Assembly (NCBI GenBank): GCA_024305405.1
Contig: JAKNDB010000110.1
Coordinates: 744,001 to 808,000 of the forward strand
Origin: Dirofilaria immitis
Taxonomy: Eukaryota; Nematoda; Chromadorea; Rhabditida; Onchocercidae
Reading direction: 5' to 3'
Length of the DNA: 64,000 nucleotides
The notes under the pieces are model-generated. The model searched no databases. It was not told where the DNA came from and was given only the letters and a program-made list of their open reading frames with translations. The position numbers and the translations under genes were made by a program. Below are positions 1 through 15,280 of the stretch, in pieces (positions within the stretch are counted from its first letter, which is position 1; each line of letters begins with the position of its first letter).

Positions 1-3000
1 AAGTGAAAAAGAATACTTTCTCTTTCACTTCTTCAAGTTTAAATGTAAGACTAATTAAAGCAAAAATAATGCGAGAAGAGAACCATTGATTCAATTCTTA
101 TTAATAATAATTCAGAACTATCATTATTTGATTAATCCATAATTCACATTATATTCTGTTGAAAAGGATTTCATTGTCTTTTTCTTTAAGGATGTGAAAA
201 CGTTAAAATCGTTTACACATCTGGAGAATCCTCTACTAAATACTTTTTCTTAGTATTTCATCATATAGAAATTCTAGATAGTTAAAGCTAATGAAATCAA
301 ATTTACAAACTTTAAAAGTCAAAAGAAAATCTTCATAGTTTGAACCTCTAATTCCAGATATTAATATTTAATTTCTATGAGTGTTACGAAGATCGTTATG
401 AATCGGATATAATTAAGAATTCTGAATGTGAAGTATTAGGGGTTGATACGACGTTATCACTGAATAAAATATACATTAATAAATGAAAGATTAGATGGAA
501 GCATGAGTTGTTTTCAGAACTGCAGAAAAATTAAATCAGTTTCAGTTCGAATATAGAAGAATAATTGTTTGATTTACATATTCTATAAAACATACTTCGG
601 AAAAATATATTTCGCAGATATTTGAACCTCCGTATTGTTACTAACATTCCAAATTTAGTCATAATTATTGCAATCATTTCATGGAATTGTCACTTTCAAT
701 TTCGGTTTTTTTTTCACTTTTTTGTTTTCGATAAATAGATTTTAGTTCTTTCAAATGAACAATACCAAATCATCCTAATTGATAATTTAAAGCACTCAAT
801 GAATAAATAACGAGAAATATTCTAAATTTCTTGATTTATATATAATTAATCGAAATGACTTAAGCTAAGATAAAAGATTGCAATCAAATAATTTCATGTT
901 ATTACAAAATCGATTTATTTCATGAGAAATATCTGAAGTGGACGCTTAGACAAGAATTATTTGTAAGATTCAACAATAACATATTAATTGGTAAACTGAA
1001 TAATAATAAGCAGTGTCAAATTGTCAAGTTGATCAGCATTTAATTTCACTTTTATATGTTGGTCTTATCAAGTCATTGCCAGTAAATAGATACTTTTGCA
1101 CTATCACAAAGAATATAAATTCTCTGCTATAATATTGCACATTACAAATAAATTACTTTAATCTTACCATTTGCTGCGTCAAATTAAACTGTGCATTATA
1201 ATTGTTCATTCAGGCGATCTCAATTCATTTTTTTTGCAGGATAGAACTAAATGACAAGATCACAGTGATCAAACATTTATCAGTGACATTATTTTATATA
1301 AAAAAGTTTTCAGATACATATAAATGGAGCAAAATATTACGAAATCAAAAAAATTTTAATCGATGTTTGTTTGTTCGATTGCTTTTCCTTTCTCTCCATT
1401 TCTTTTCAAGAAATTTTTATCCCAAATAGTGATAAAGTAACGAACAGTATCAAATTTTAGCAAATAATCTAAAACTTTTCTTTTATCAATTCGTGAAATA
1501 ATTGCAGATTAATTACGTCGTCGATAAAGTTTATTGCTCGAAGAAAATACCTTTTTTTCTTCAATTTCTATTTCATAAAAATTTCAACTATTTCATTTAC
1601 CATTTATTACTATAATCCGATTGCTATGAAACATCATTAAATGATAGCCTTGATTTCACCTCCAGTCTTTCAATCATTTCGTTTCCTTGTTCAAATAACA
1701 ATGCTATAATATTCATGACATGCTTAAAATCCAATTTCTTTTTTATTACTATTTGTTAGTTTCTACTGAAACAGTTCTTTATTCCTTTTTTCAACCAAGT
1801 TATATAAGTTTCGTAAGAAATTGCTTCATTTCTAACGAAGAACATAGTATTTTTGAAAAATGCCATCTATTTATTTCTATTCTAAAAAATCTTTTTCATT
1901 GCATTATGTTTCGTGCATAAAATTAACTGTTAACGATGAGTATCTAATATGGAAAAAATTTTTTTAGGAGAAAAGGAAGTAAAATGTAAGCTTAATAAGA
2001 AGTTGTATTGGAATAATTAGAAATAATATTTTAGAAAACCGAAAATCGTCTTGAGAAATTGCAAGTTATCTTGGAAATGATGAAATGCAAAATTTGCTAG
2101 CAATATTAGAATTCATCAGCGTTATTCGAGGAATGGCACATCATTTCTAATAATTAGTTTGAAATGGAGTTTAATTTTAATTGTACTTAATATTTCATTC
2201 TTAGAAAAAGAATTTTCCATAAGAAGTTTATTCGGAGAAGAGAAGAGAGACAAAGGAAGGAGAAAAAAAGAAAAAAAAATTTTGCGAGATCTATTTATTT
2301 CATAGCATTTCTTTTTAATTTCCCAAATTTTCGTGCTACTTCGTTACTTTCTCTGATCAATTAAGCCTCATATAATAAAGATAATTTAACGGTTTGTAAA
2401 TTTGCGAAATGATAATATAAAAAAGAAAAAGACGAAATAACACTTTTTGAAACATTAGCTTACGTAGTGTTTTTAATTTCGTTAAAAATTGCTCGTTTTC
2501 TATTCATTCTTCTCTGAAAAAAGAAAGAGTGTGATGCTATGTGCAAAAAATTGAGAAAATATCTTTTTAAAAAGCTGAATTTTTGGAAAAACAAGTGATA
2601 TTATTTTTTATTGATGTCATTATATTGTCATATGTATCAGTGATAAATAGAGCGATCTATTTTTAATAACTTTCGCAAGGCATATTTGTCAAGGCTTTCT
2701 TTTATATTCCAACTCCTCTGAATTAAAACGAACAAATTTCAATCTTTCTATTATTTCTGGTTCACTGTTTCGTCTTTAATTTTCAATTCTAGTGAAAACG
2801 CTATTAATTTTACCAATTTTATTCATTAAAAATATATCTACTTAATATTTCATTATTATGCTTATTTCATGATATATTGCAATATGTATGAAATCATACG
2901 TCGCACGCTATATAATACTGTACTGCAATTTTTGAAAAATAAGATGACATATTAGTCATCAAATTATTTGCTTAATATATTCGCTCGTTTTACACCGTTA

Positions 3001-6000
3001 TTGATAATTTTAAGTCGCTTAATTTTACTAAATAAAATATAGTAACATTTCTTAGTTATCGTATTATTTCAAAACTATTAAAAATTCTAAAAATTAGACT
3101 TTAAATGTTTTCAGTCTTTACTGCAATAAAATAAAGTTCAACGATTCAGTCTTTTCATACTGTAGAAGAAGGTGCTTGGGATATCAAATTCGCCACACAG
3201 CAAATGATTTATCTGGAGTCAAAACAGATCATATGGCGAGAAGATGGCGTCTTAAATGCAGCAATTATCATTACATTTTGCGATTACAATAGCAGAAAAA
3301 TATCAATTATCGTATGAAGCAAGTTTGAAGCGCGTTAATTTAAATGATATATAGTTACAATGTTTTTCAAATATAATTATAACAAATATATATGACTTAA
3401 CTAACATTTTTATTGTACCGTTTTTACGTATCCTGCTAATTGTTATGGTTAGAAAAGAAAAAAACTCTACCGTTTCCTATCTCTTGTTGAGGGTTTAGAT
3501 TTTTCAAGTGTGTCTTGAAATATTCAATCATTTATTACAGATTCATCAGCTAATTCGAAATAAAATGAAATAGTGATGCGTGGTTTCTTTTATTTTCTTG
3601 CCTAATATTTCGATTCAGTTCCAAAATTATAATCCTTTGGCGAAGGAATTTGAACGGCAAAACTAGCATTCTAATCTTTTTAGAGAAGCTATTATGATAT
3701 TTTTCGTTTTATGCGCTTATTTTATTTTCTATATTCGGAGATGAAATTATTCGAAATGCTCCAGATCTGTACTTTTTTTTTAAAACGACCGTAATGATTT
3801 TGAAGCAGTATCATTTTTTGTAAAAATAAATTGGTTAAATAATGAAGCATGAGTTTGTAGAATTTATTTTAATTCTTTAAGAAATTTTCGAATACGAACA
3901 ATAAAAAAATTTTTTTCGTGTTAACGATGAAAACAATGATTCTTTACCTGTCTAATATTAATCTATAGAGGTACCAATATTTCCAAATTGATTAGTTCAA
4001 GCATATTCGTAATAAACAATATTTTAAATTACTGTTCATTACGAAATAACCTGAATTTATTTTCTTCCTATTGAGATTCCTAATAATTTCGATGTGTAAT
4101 TTATAATTTCATATTTTAATTAACTTACTGCATTTTTATTGATATAAATGAAATATTAAATAATCCCATCTGTTTCTGGATTTTTATACGAATCGCACTT
4201 CCTACATCTAGTTATCTTCTTTAATTTCATTATATTATTTTTAAAATTATAATTTCTTAAAAGATTAAATTAAAAAAGGTGGAGTGAAATAGCAAGCATT
4301 GGTGTTATTAATTCAAAAATCACAGTCGCATGGTAATTTCTCATGCAACATTGTTTGAAATTAAGGTTTTCAAACTGAAAAGCAGACTTACGAAATTGCT
4401 GAAATATCTTTAAAAATCTAGAAGAAGTACTTGTGATACTTTGTATTTTAACTTTTAAAATTTGTAAACATAAAAATATTCGTAATAATCTGACGAATAT
4501 TTATTTCAGCATTCCTAGAGTACTTCAATGAAATAAATTATTTTGTTGCGTTGAAAATTTGATCAAGAATTGTGTTTCCTTTACTTTTTCAATTCCCCTC
4601 CCTTCCCCAAAAAAAAATAATATGATATGTACATGGTTGAAAAAATAATTTACATAAATTCATGATTAATGATGATCAATAAGAATTCTCAATACAACAT
4701 GATAAAAATAATGGAAAAAGTTCAATGATTTAAATAAATCATTTTAAGAATAAACCGATAAGAACTGCAGAAGTTGTATTTCAGCGCTTTGCATTTCCTT
4801 TACAAGAGATAGTCACAAAAATTAGAACATGATGAAGGTTTTACAAATGATAAGCTGATAAAAAGCGAGAGACATAAATAACGTTTTTTTAATATTTAAT
4901 AATAACGTTAAATAAGTAACTAGGTAAATATTAGTTTATCAAAAACATCCACTTATTTATTAATTTCATGGGCGATGTTAATTAAATAGCAAATATGTTG
5001 AAATCTAACAAGTAAATAATAAATGAATATTGATTTCTAATAACTTCTAATTTGCAGTAATATGAACGTGTATCATTCAAGACTTAAGTTTATAGCATAA
5101 TAATATAACCGTTTGCTTCTAAACATTTGTATGCATAGTGCAAATTAAATACACATTCTCATTTTAACCAATTAAAATTGCGTTTTAAAAGAAACAATCT
5201 AAAACAATGAATAACTTGAAATGGTTGACTTCCTTATTTTTACTGTTTTCAGTGAAATAAATTTGATTTGAATTTAAGAAATCATTTGAAAAAAATAATG
5301 AAATCGGCAAAATAATTGAATTCGATTCATAAACAATGAGAAGGAATTAATAAAATTTATACTATCAAATTGCTTATTAATTACAACCATCAATGTCCAT
5401 TTTAATTGCTCTTCCTGTCATCACTACTGATTTCAAAGCAAAAGATTGGGAAAAAATGAAAATATTTTCCCATTTATTAAGACATAAACAAGTTTTCCTT
5501 AATATAACAACCATAACACTGGTCACTCATTTATTATCCATCCAAGACTGTCTCAATTTCTTTCTGCCTTTTAATTTCTAATATGTTATTTAACACACTA
5601 AACTATTTAGGCATTTAAGCAAACGCATACATTTAAAAATATTGAAAATCAAATCCTAGAAAAAATATTTTATAACTCTTAACGAAATATAAAATATGAA
5701 CTGAAAACTGGAAGAAAAAAGTAGAAATCGGCAAATGAATAAACTAACTGTATGTAAATAATAAATTGCAAATCCCTTCATGGTTAATCATATTTTGCTT
5801 GCTTTTTTGCCCTCTCTTTTAACTTTTTTTAATAAGAATACTTATATATAGCTAGTTAAAGTATTTTTGAAAGAATCAATTTCTCCTTTTTACTTTCTTT
5901 TTCTTTCTTCTTCTAAATTTTAGTGTTTAATAGAAATGCCTAAAAGCTATCGATATATGAATAAGCTGGAAAAATGAGTGTACCAACTAGCCAAAAATTG

Positions 6001-6929
6001 GAATATAACGCGTAATAATTATTGTTGGCATAATTATTCGTCGATGTAATATGATCACCAAATTTTGAAAAAGTTTTGTCATACTTTAGCAAATTTAACT
6101 CTCTATTTCAATTTATCATTTGATTGGACTATCAGCAAAGAATTTTAAAATATTAAATTTTTTCTTTTTAAAAATATTTAACATTTCTAAAAGATCAATG
6201 AAAAGGCACATATCGATTTTTTCCCGTGCTACTAATAATTGGATCAAACGAAAGCAGATTAAGTGTAATAGTTTTAAGGCTATTATAAATTTCTCTTTAA
6301 TAAATGACGATTTGCATAATTAAATTCATTGGCTTGCTAAATAGTTGAACAGTCTTGACTTCTCTCATAAATTTTCTTTAATATTCGATATGAGTGGCTA
6401 GATACATTAACAATGTTGTAAATTTGTTATTAAGTTCAAACTTCCGAAATGTTAAAAATTAAAACTTTATGTATTAGCTAATTTGCTATTATTAAGCAGA
6501 AAATTTTAGTAAAAGACATTTTGATGTAATACCACTGATAAAAGATAAAAGATTGTTTCTAGACAAAGATGATTAATTTTTAAATTTATTGAATAAAATG
6601 TAGAAGTTTCTTTCCTATTCCTTCCTCTCTATATGACATTTTTGATTATATTCAAGTCAATCATCGCAAAATTTTTCTTCGTTATACAAAAAAAAGAGAA
6701 AATTATGAGAAATTTGTATGGATGATTTATTTTCGAACAAAAGACTGCCCAAAGTTTTGCGTGCACGATTTTACTTCTGTTATTTCAGTCGCTTAAATTT
6801 AAAGCGAACTATATCATCATAACTATCTTTAATTCTGCACTCACAAAACAAATATCATTCTTGAGAACAACTGTTCATCGACAGATACTGTAAAACCACG
6901 GAATACTCGTGGTTCATTATTTGTGCAAC
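1..6929. other. AT-rich gene-free stretch
   Basis: I see no supported gene here. The open frames are short, lysine/phenylalanine/isoleucine-rich and lack plausible splice sites or recognisable motifs, as expected by chance at this base composition. A slightly GC-richer patch near 3,140-3,330 may be an old transposon scrap, but nothing in it is identifiable. Confidence 0.6.
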
Positions 6930-7640
6930 CTGTTGGGAAAAAAAGGAAGTTAGAAGGTTAACGGAGGATAATTTTTAAATTTCTTTCTTTTGAATAGGAG
7001 AAAACCATCTTCTATATTTGTGCTTATACGATATTATAAACACAATATCGTGCTTATACAAGGGTCTGAATCAAATGTTCAAGATATAGGAATATCAAAC
7101 AACACGAGCACAGAAAATGAAAGAATACGAACAAATAGCTTAGTGCTTACTGAGAGGTCGTTGGGTCTGTCGTTCTTTTGTATCACCGCTGCAGTTTCTC
7201 TTACCTTTCAATTATGGTTCACTGTTATGTCGAATTGTCCTCCAAACTATTGCGCCGTATTTCCCAATTGCACTAAACTGTGACTGTCGGATAGAACTTG
7301 AGTTGTCGTCGAATGGTCCTGATTGACCGTCGAATCGTCGTTGTCGGATTTTTCCTCAAGCTTGAGTAACCGAGCCACAATCCCTCCCTTATACATCCTT
7401 TGGCTTGTCGATCTTGGACGATTGACTTCATTTTGTTGACCAGCGAGTGAATAGAGTGCTTTTATTGAGAACATCTTTATATCTTTATTCTTTTAGTCTA
7501 TTGATTAGCTCAATTTTTGGCGCTCTATTTGCTTTAATGTCCTTTTAATATTTCTATCTATATACAACTATTTACATCTTTCGGTTTTCGCCGACACAAT
7601 CTACAGGCCGAAGTTAACGGTAAGATTTTAAAAACTTCGA
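6930..7640. other. GC-richer island, possibly a degraded mobile element
   Basis: The base composition rises clearly above the flanks, mostly between 7,130 and 7,480, with repeated GTCG-type words. Open frames of 97 codons (plus strand) and 75 codons (minus strand) overlap here. Neither has a domain I recognise. The left edge begins TGTTGGG, a start seen in some BEL/Pao-type LTRs, but I cannot find a matching right end or target-site duplication. The island abuts a 28S rRNA fragment. A decayed retroelement is the likeliest explanation; this is inference. Confidence 0.3.
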
Positions 7641-7695
7641 GGAACGGGTTTGGCAAACACAGCGGGGAAGGAAGACCCTGTTGAGCTTGACTCTA
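7640..7695 (+). rRNA. 28S rRNA gene fragment (relic)
   Basis: About 56 bases match the conserved large-subunit rRNA segment that lies downstream of the R1/R2 retrotransposon target sites. The match includes the words GGAACGGGTTTGGC, AGCGGGGAAGGAAGACC and CTGTTGAGCTTGACTCTA. The match stops abruptly on both sides: the next bases do not continue as 28S. It is therefore a dispersed fragment and not a functional rRNA gene. The identification comes from remembered 28S sequence and has not been searched. Confidence 0.85.
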
Positions 7696-10600
7696 TTAGA
7701 TGATAGGCTTATCATTCTCTTCCTTCCTTCTTACTAAAATCACCGTTTTCTTGATGAAATACTTTAATGACCTTCAGTTTTCTTGATTAGAAATCAGATC
7801 GAAATGGTAAGGTAAGCCATAAAAATAATGCCTTTAATCATAATGATAGTTACATTAAAACTGAAAATTTTTTATCAAATTTATACACCTTCAGCAAAAC
7901 AAAAAGAGAGAACGAGAGAGGAAGAGAAAGAGAGAAATTCATACAAATAAAATACAATAAGCGTGATGAAATATAAATTTCCATGTAATGGGTCTGAGCC
8001 ATTCAAAAAAAAATTAATTTAAAACATTAAAATTTAATGCATCCGAATTTAAAAAGGATATTTTACTTTATAATATATTTTTTTCCATATACTTCCATCT
8101 TTTTATCAGTTATCCGTGTGTAATGGGAAGACTTAAATCAGGAAGCAAAAATTTGTCAATTTTTTTAAATATTAAAATAAACAATAAAAATCAATATCGA
8201 TTCATTGAGAATTATTTCATATCCCTTCAAATGACTTTTTCCTTTTCTTATTATTTTTTAAATATCACAGTTTATTTCAAAGCTCGTTTAACTGTCTATT
8301 TTTTCTGGTCGAGAAATTATTTCAGTTACGAACAATTCATCCGACTTTTCTTCTCCGTTCTTCCCTTCTCGTTTTGTCGTTTTATAAATTATTTTAAATT
8401 TTAGAATTGTTTTAATGATTGCTTATCATTGTATTTCTTAACGGTTGATAAATTCTATATAAGTTGGAATATATTCGAGCAAAAGGAAAACAATGCAAAA
8501 TTTTATTTCAAATAAAGAAGAAGAAAAGTTTTCTACAAATTAATCGAGTAATTTTAGATAAATTAATTTAACACAAAAATTATTTCACTTTATTCTCTTT
8601 TGAATTGAAAAAAAAAAAAATGAAATATCGATAGTATGATGCAATTACTATCATACAATGTTGATGGAGGATATATGCATACTTGAAATATATACCTGAA
8701 AGGAAAATAACACGTTTACATCCTCGTTAATTTGATTTAAATATTAGCATTTATCCAGTCGTTCCAACTACTGTTATTATTGGCAGCATGACTCAGTTCA
8801 GCTTACGACCCATCTATTATCATTTTTTCAAATTTTAAATAGTTATTCTATAAGTTTAGCAAAAAAGTCAAACTTATTTTTTACGAACATTATAGTAGCT
8901 TAGTTAAATATTTTTGAAAATTTCCAACAAATAGCATATTGCAACAAAGCTTAATAGAAATTTTTCTTATCTTAAAAAGTTAAGCAGACCAACGAAACAC
9001 ATTTGGGCCTAAGGCATTTTTCAATTATATTGGCAAACTCAAGTTTCAAGTGATTTTGCTTTTTATTTTCCTTTTTTTTCGTTAGAGTCCTATTAAATTA
9101 TGCATCAAACGTCTTTTTTCTTCCATCTCATCCAATTTTTAGTTGCTTCTGCTTTTGGGTCCTTTTGCTGGAAACTTCGACGAGAAAAAACAAAACTTCG
9201 ATTTTCAATAGCTTTCAAGAAGTAGAAAAGCATATTCTTGAAACTTTCCCTTTGATTTCACTTATTTTTAATTATGTTCGCTTCCCTTTCTTTACATAAT
9301 GAAATGCACTTAATATTCCATTTGTTTTCAAATAGAATTTTATATTTTGAAACAAGAAAATTCATATGCCAATCATAATTTTCAAACAAGTGATATGAAT
9401 ACTGATTAATCAAATAAGAAAAGAAAGACTGATTAGCATCACTGATGTCGACTGGAAAACAATTTTATGGTTCTTATTAAAATAAAATTATTAAATTTTG
9501 CGGTATAAATAATAAAACTGTGTTAATAGTTTCAGCAATACTTTAAAAAAATTATTATATTGAGGATTAGAAACAAATTAAGCAAGTTGATATTTTTTAT
9601 TCCTTTTGGTTGAAAATATAGACACAAAGAATTTTTCTTCTGAAAAATCGAACTGAATGCAGAGAAGAATGGGAAATGACAAAACCAGTAAGATATGGAC
9701 AATTTTTTTGAAATTTGAAATATATGGTGAAAAAGGAAACAGTATGTAATCGATATTCGACTTAAGTGGTATGAATGAAAATGGGATTATTGGCTTAATA
9801 TAAAATACACATATTAAAGCCTGTTTTTATACTATCAACTAATTAATATCGAAGTAAGAAATGATGCAATGGAATTAGATAATGTGAAATATCATTAATA
9901 ATACCGTTATAAAATACAGCTAACGATGTGATAAAAGTTTCGTCCATCATAAGTTTAAGGCGAAAAATTGAATTGATAAATTGATAAAGTAGAAGGTGTG
10001 TTTTAATTTTGAAATTTTATATTTTTTGAAAAATTAGATTAAAAAATTTAAAAATGATGAAAATTTATTTCTTTTAGCAAACAAAATATAATTATACAAT
10101 TCGAAGGAAACCAGTTCCATATAAAGATTAGATAGTGTAAATTTGTGAAATACTGTCTATCACATCTGTAAACAGTAATGATAATAGTGATAATGATGGC
10201 GATGATATTGGTGATATTGTGTTAACTAATTTTGCGGCAAAGAAGGGAGGAAAAGAAAAGAGAATTGTCAAGGGAGAAAGGATACGACAAAGAAAGAGGA
10301 AAGAAAAGTTATGAGATGAAGGGAAAAGAGAAAACAGAAAGTTTCCAATTCTTCCAGTGATCCTGCCGAATAATGCTATCACGTTTATATTGAATATTAT
10401 CATTTATGCGTGTTTACGTGTATGGTATCCTAGCATAAGTAAAATTGGCGTTTTTAATTCATATTTAAGCATAAATTGAAGATATATTGTAGGATTAAGT
10501 ATTTATCTAAATTCTGAAATAGTATTAAGAATTTATCAATTATCTTGAAAATAAGAAAAGCGTTAAATTATAGGAATTCTTTTACATCGAATTAAAAAAT

Positions 10601-13600
10601 ACAAGTTGGAAAATCAATAATTCTATTCAAAAAGACAATGATAGAAGGTAATAAGTGTTTCAGCGTATTTATAAAAATACCTTAACAATTTCAATTTCCG
10701 TTGTTTATTTACTGTCATATTCGTTTGCTAACTTGAAATTGTTTTTTAAAAAAAATATGCTCCTCAAAATGATAAAACCGATTATCTTTCCTGATTTTTT
10801 TCTTTGTTGTCCTGATATTTGTGTTAAAAATTTTCTTTCTTTTTCTAACATTTGAAAAATTTTTATTTTTATTTTTGTACAATCAAATGAATGATATGAA
10901 TATCGATAAAATATGAACAACGGTGACCTTCACACCAATCATCAATTTCTATTTAAAAGAACAAATTTCAATCACATCATCTCCTACTTATCATTTTTTT
11001 ATCTTGCAATTATTATTTTTTCTTTTTTGTAAATTGTGAATACAATTAAACAAATTCCAAAAATTCTAAATTATTGCTATTTTTTTCAATAATAGGTGAT
11101 TGACTATCTTTTGAGCAAAAATTTCTACCTTTATCTGAGTTATCCATTTTTTCTTTTAAAAAAGAAACATCACTGACACATATAATGAAATTTTATATTT
11201 CCAAAATTTTGTCAAATTATCAATCATTTAGCATTTTTTAGGATTTTGCTATTATTTCATAAATTTTCTAAACATATTTTACTTCAAATCTCACGCATTT
11301 TTAATTTATTTATTGGGTTGTCCGTCCGAAATCTTCGATTTAATTGGTTTTTTCATCAACTCTCACTTTAGTTGACTTTTAGGCAATTTTATTCTTTTGT
11401 TCTGTTCTAAATAGCATCAATTTTATTTAGATAACATCATGAAGCTTTTGATTGAAAAAAATTAGAGATAATTCTGATTGTAATATATATCTTTACTGAA
11501 AGCATTTTATTCCGTCTTTCTCCTAATAAATCAAAACCATTGCAATCAACATTTATTCATTTTTTTTTGATTATTGTCTCTCAAAGATCAGTTCTACTTT
11601 CCACTTTTTTCTTTGGCATATTACTGCAAATCCCATCATAAATATTTTTCAGAAGTTTCCTCTAAAAATCCATCATATTTTATTTTTTATACGTCATGGA
11701 TGAATTTTTCATTGGAAGATAACAAGTGAACTAAAAAAGTTTTGGTAATGGGATATTTCTATCTACTTCAGTGCATGATTGATACGATATTGATATTATT
11801 ATTCAGATACCGATTTTTCTTCATTTTTGGATTTTATTCACATATCTCTTTCATTTTTTCCTTTTTTTTTCAGTCTCAATTCGATGAAATACTGTTATTC
11901 TTCATTGTCGGCAGGCTTTCAATAGTTTTACTTAAAAATTGAAACTCTAACAATTTCTTTTCTTTTCCTATTTTCTGTTGCTAATGATTAATATCGACCA
12001 GCGATAATTGAAAATTTGCAAAACTTGTCTATTTATTCACAAATCCTATACTTCGTTCTTGATTACTTATTCTGCACACAACACATTTTCTAATAATATT
12101 GTAAATAATGCTAAAATTAATATCAGAAATGATTTAACTTCTTTATATGCCCTAGTTCAGTTGTCAATAATCATTCCGTCTGAATCTTAATCGTTCAATA
12201 CCTCATTTATTGTTTGAAATTTTTGTAATATTTTCTTTGTGTTTCGAATATTAAGGTTTAAACCAAATTTCTAAAAAGTGCTTCAATTAGGAATGATTGC
12301 ATAGATGTTATTTGATTATCTTTATGCTTTCAACACTTACAATGTATCACAATTAAACTGCTTCAAAATTATTTATATTCAACAAAAAAATCAGCAAAAT
12401 TTCAGTATTATGAATATCATATGGTATTATTCTAAAAATTCGAAATATTAAGCAGCAAAATTATTATATTAACATAAAAATTTGATATCATTTTTAATGA
12501 ACCATTTACTATTGTAAATGCAGAAAAAATTTTTTCATCTTTTCCATCAAGTTTCTAATAAAAGTATTATTAAATTTTCTTAAAACTTTAAAATGAAAAG
12601 TAGTTCATATAATAGTTTCTTTATAACCCATTAAAACCTGAAATTTACGAAGCAACATCACTCATTTAAAATTGACTTAACATTTAATTTTCCCAATTTT
12701 CAACAGGAAGTGCTCCAATATAGTTAGAAAACATATTGCATTAGGCGAATATAATTAATGAAAGTGACAAGAAGAAATGCTTAGTTAATTTGCTCCTAAC
12801 ACCATCAGTTTGAATAGTTTTGTATTAAGTCCATTTCCTAATTATATCATCCATATCGTGGTTGATACATTCCTGATATTTAATTTGAATATGAAATATC
12901 TGTTATTTTTATTTGCAGAATATTTAATAGTTATTAAACACGTAATTTAATGGATCGCTGTAATAGTTTTTTTTTTTTTTGAAATACCATCAATATGCTT
13001 AAAGTTTGATTGAATTAAAAACTTTTGGTTTACTGTATTAGTAGAACAAATCATTAACTGTTTATAAATTAGTTAACTTCTTAGTTGAGACTTATAAATA
13101 AATTAAAGAAAATCTGAAGAATTAGCTTACATATCCTAATAATTTAAATATTAAAATACAGTTAATAAATGAACAAAATTTACATCTTAATATCACGGAA
13201 AAGACGAGAGAACAAATTAGTATGTATGCAATTTAGAATAAAATAAAAATCGAAAAAGAAGTATCAAACAAGGATAAAAATAAAGTAATGAAAATATGAA
13301 TTGTGAATGAAAATTAAATTTATTTCACTTTGAACTTGACAAAATAAGTGAAGGCATTATAATATAAATTTATTAATCAATTCCAATTAATTCATCACGT
13401 TAGTATCTTGCTTCTACTTAAAGTTGAATAACTTTGAAAATTAAAATTAATAGTCCGCTAGTTTTTACGTGCTTTTTAAAGTCTGAACTTGTCACATTTC
13501 AATAAGGAAAACATTTCTTCCGCTTTTTAAACCGTTAAAAATATATTTTACTTTTAATATTAGTTTAGCAATAAAAAAGAATCAGACATGTAATCATAGT

Positions 13601-15179
13601 GTTCGAAATTGTTGTTATGGAGAAATTTTTTTTTCTTTCAATAAGTCTTGCATGTTACCTTGGAGACGTGTTGATAAAGTGATATAGGACATACAGCCTT
13701 ATTACTCACTTTGGTGCTGAAAATTCACTTTTCTATGATTTAGTTATCATTTCATGCCTACAGAATAAATGCAGAAAATATAACATAATCTTACTATATT
13801 TTCTTTCACATCTCTACTTAAAAATATTAATTTTTAAATTTAAATCAATCAATTATATTTGGGATAATCATTACTACAGCATATAAAATGTTGTGATACT
13901 TTATATTTCGTAAGCAAACTATAAGTTTGTTTACTCGAATTATGATTTTGTTTTTTAGATAAAATTTAGAAGTCATTTTTTTAAAATGTAGACTCTAATC
14001 CTTCTCTTATTCGAATCTATGATTTAATCTACAAGTGTTTATCAAATGAATATTTGGAATCTTCGCGTAGAATTATCTTTCATTACTGATGGGTATTTTC
14101 AGAACAAATATTTGTATAAATAGAAATCCTGAGATGAGACATTTAGTTTCAAATATCAATAATGATAATCTAAAAAGAATAGAGAAAGAAAACAGTCAAC
14201 TTAAGTGAAGAATTTTAATTTTCTCTTCAATCATTTTTATGCAGCATCTAATTCGTCAAATTGGTTCAGCAGTTATCTTCCCACTGGAATGCACATATAA
14301 AACATAAGTGTCAAATTACTAATTTCAAGTGTTAATCAAAACTTTTTGCAATATGGGCATTTCATATTGGAATCACTGATTTAATTTAATTATCTATATT
14401 CAAACAATGAGAAATTGAAAAATTTCGGTTTGCTTCCGTTTTACAAATTGCTATAGGATATAAATCATCTTTTTGTTTTTTTCAGAAATTCTTTTTCTTA
14501 TAAAATTAAATTAATCAACGCATAATTACTTCATATCACTTGATTTCTTATTTTTTTCCGCAAAAATAATTGAATTTTAATTCTATTCTGAAATCTAGAT
14601 TCATTTAATCAATCTGGATATTGATAATGGCTGATTCAAATGATAATTAATGTAATAGCATTTATCAATCATAAAAGAGTCCAAATAAAATGGATGAGAT
14701 CTTTCGTAAATAATGCAATAAGGCTGTTTTATTTCCATCTTAAATTTTTTCTTTAAATAAGCAAAAAACTCATTATGGTATTGGGAGGTGTGAAAACACC
14801 AACAATGGCTTTTCGGACTACAGTTAAAGTTTGAAAAAGTGTGAAATGGATAGTATAAATGAGAAAATAGGAAAAAAGAATGATAGGAAAGGCAGATTAT
14901 GAGAATAAAATTGATTCAGTTTTTAAATACATTAGCTAGCTCGAGAAAAATTGTTTTTTTTTTTCTTTTTATTGTTAAGAGGATGAGAAGGCGAAGACGA
15001 AGAAGAAGAAAGATGAACAAACCTTCGTTTTCAACTTTTTTTCGTTTTATTTTTACTTTTTTTTTACTGAAAAATTTTTCCTTAAAAATCGGGAAAGGAA
15101 AGAAAATTGAGGATCGAAATCGTTTAGTTATTGCTGGAGGAGGAGGATTAGTGTGGCAATTTGCATTCTAATTTTATTG
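7696..15179. other. AT-rich gene-free stretch
   Basis: No gene is supported. A GA-rich run occurs at about 7,898-7,937. All open frames are short and of biased composition, without splice-site context or a recognisable domain. Confidence 0.55.
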
Positions 15180-15182
15180 GTA

Positions 15183-15280
15183 AAATGAAAAGGAAAGAAT
15201 TAAAGAAGGAGGGAAAGGAGAGAGAGGGAGGAAGAAAGAAAGAAAAAAAGAAAGAGAGGGAAGAGAGAGAGGAGGGCTAC
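15183..15280. repeat. Polypurine tract
   Basis: About 100 bases are almost purely A and G on the plus strand (runs such as GGAGAGAGAGGGAGGAAG). Together with the pyrimidine tract at about 15,540-15,656 it forms an imperfect long inverted purine/pyrimidine arrangement. Open frames across this area encode only Lys/Glu/Arg or Ser/Pro/Phe low-complexity peptides, which I take as composition artefacts. Confidence 0.8.
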
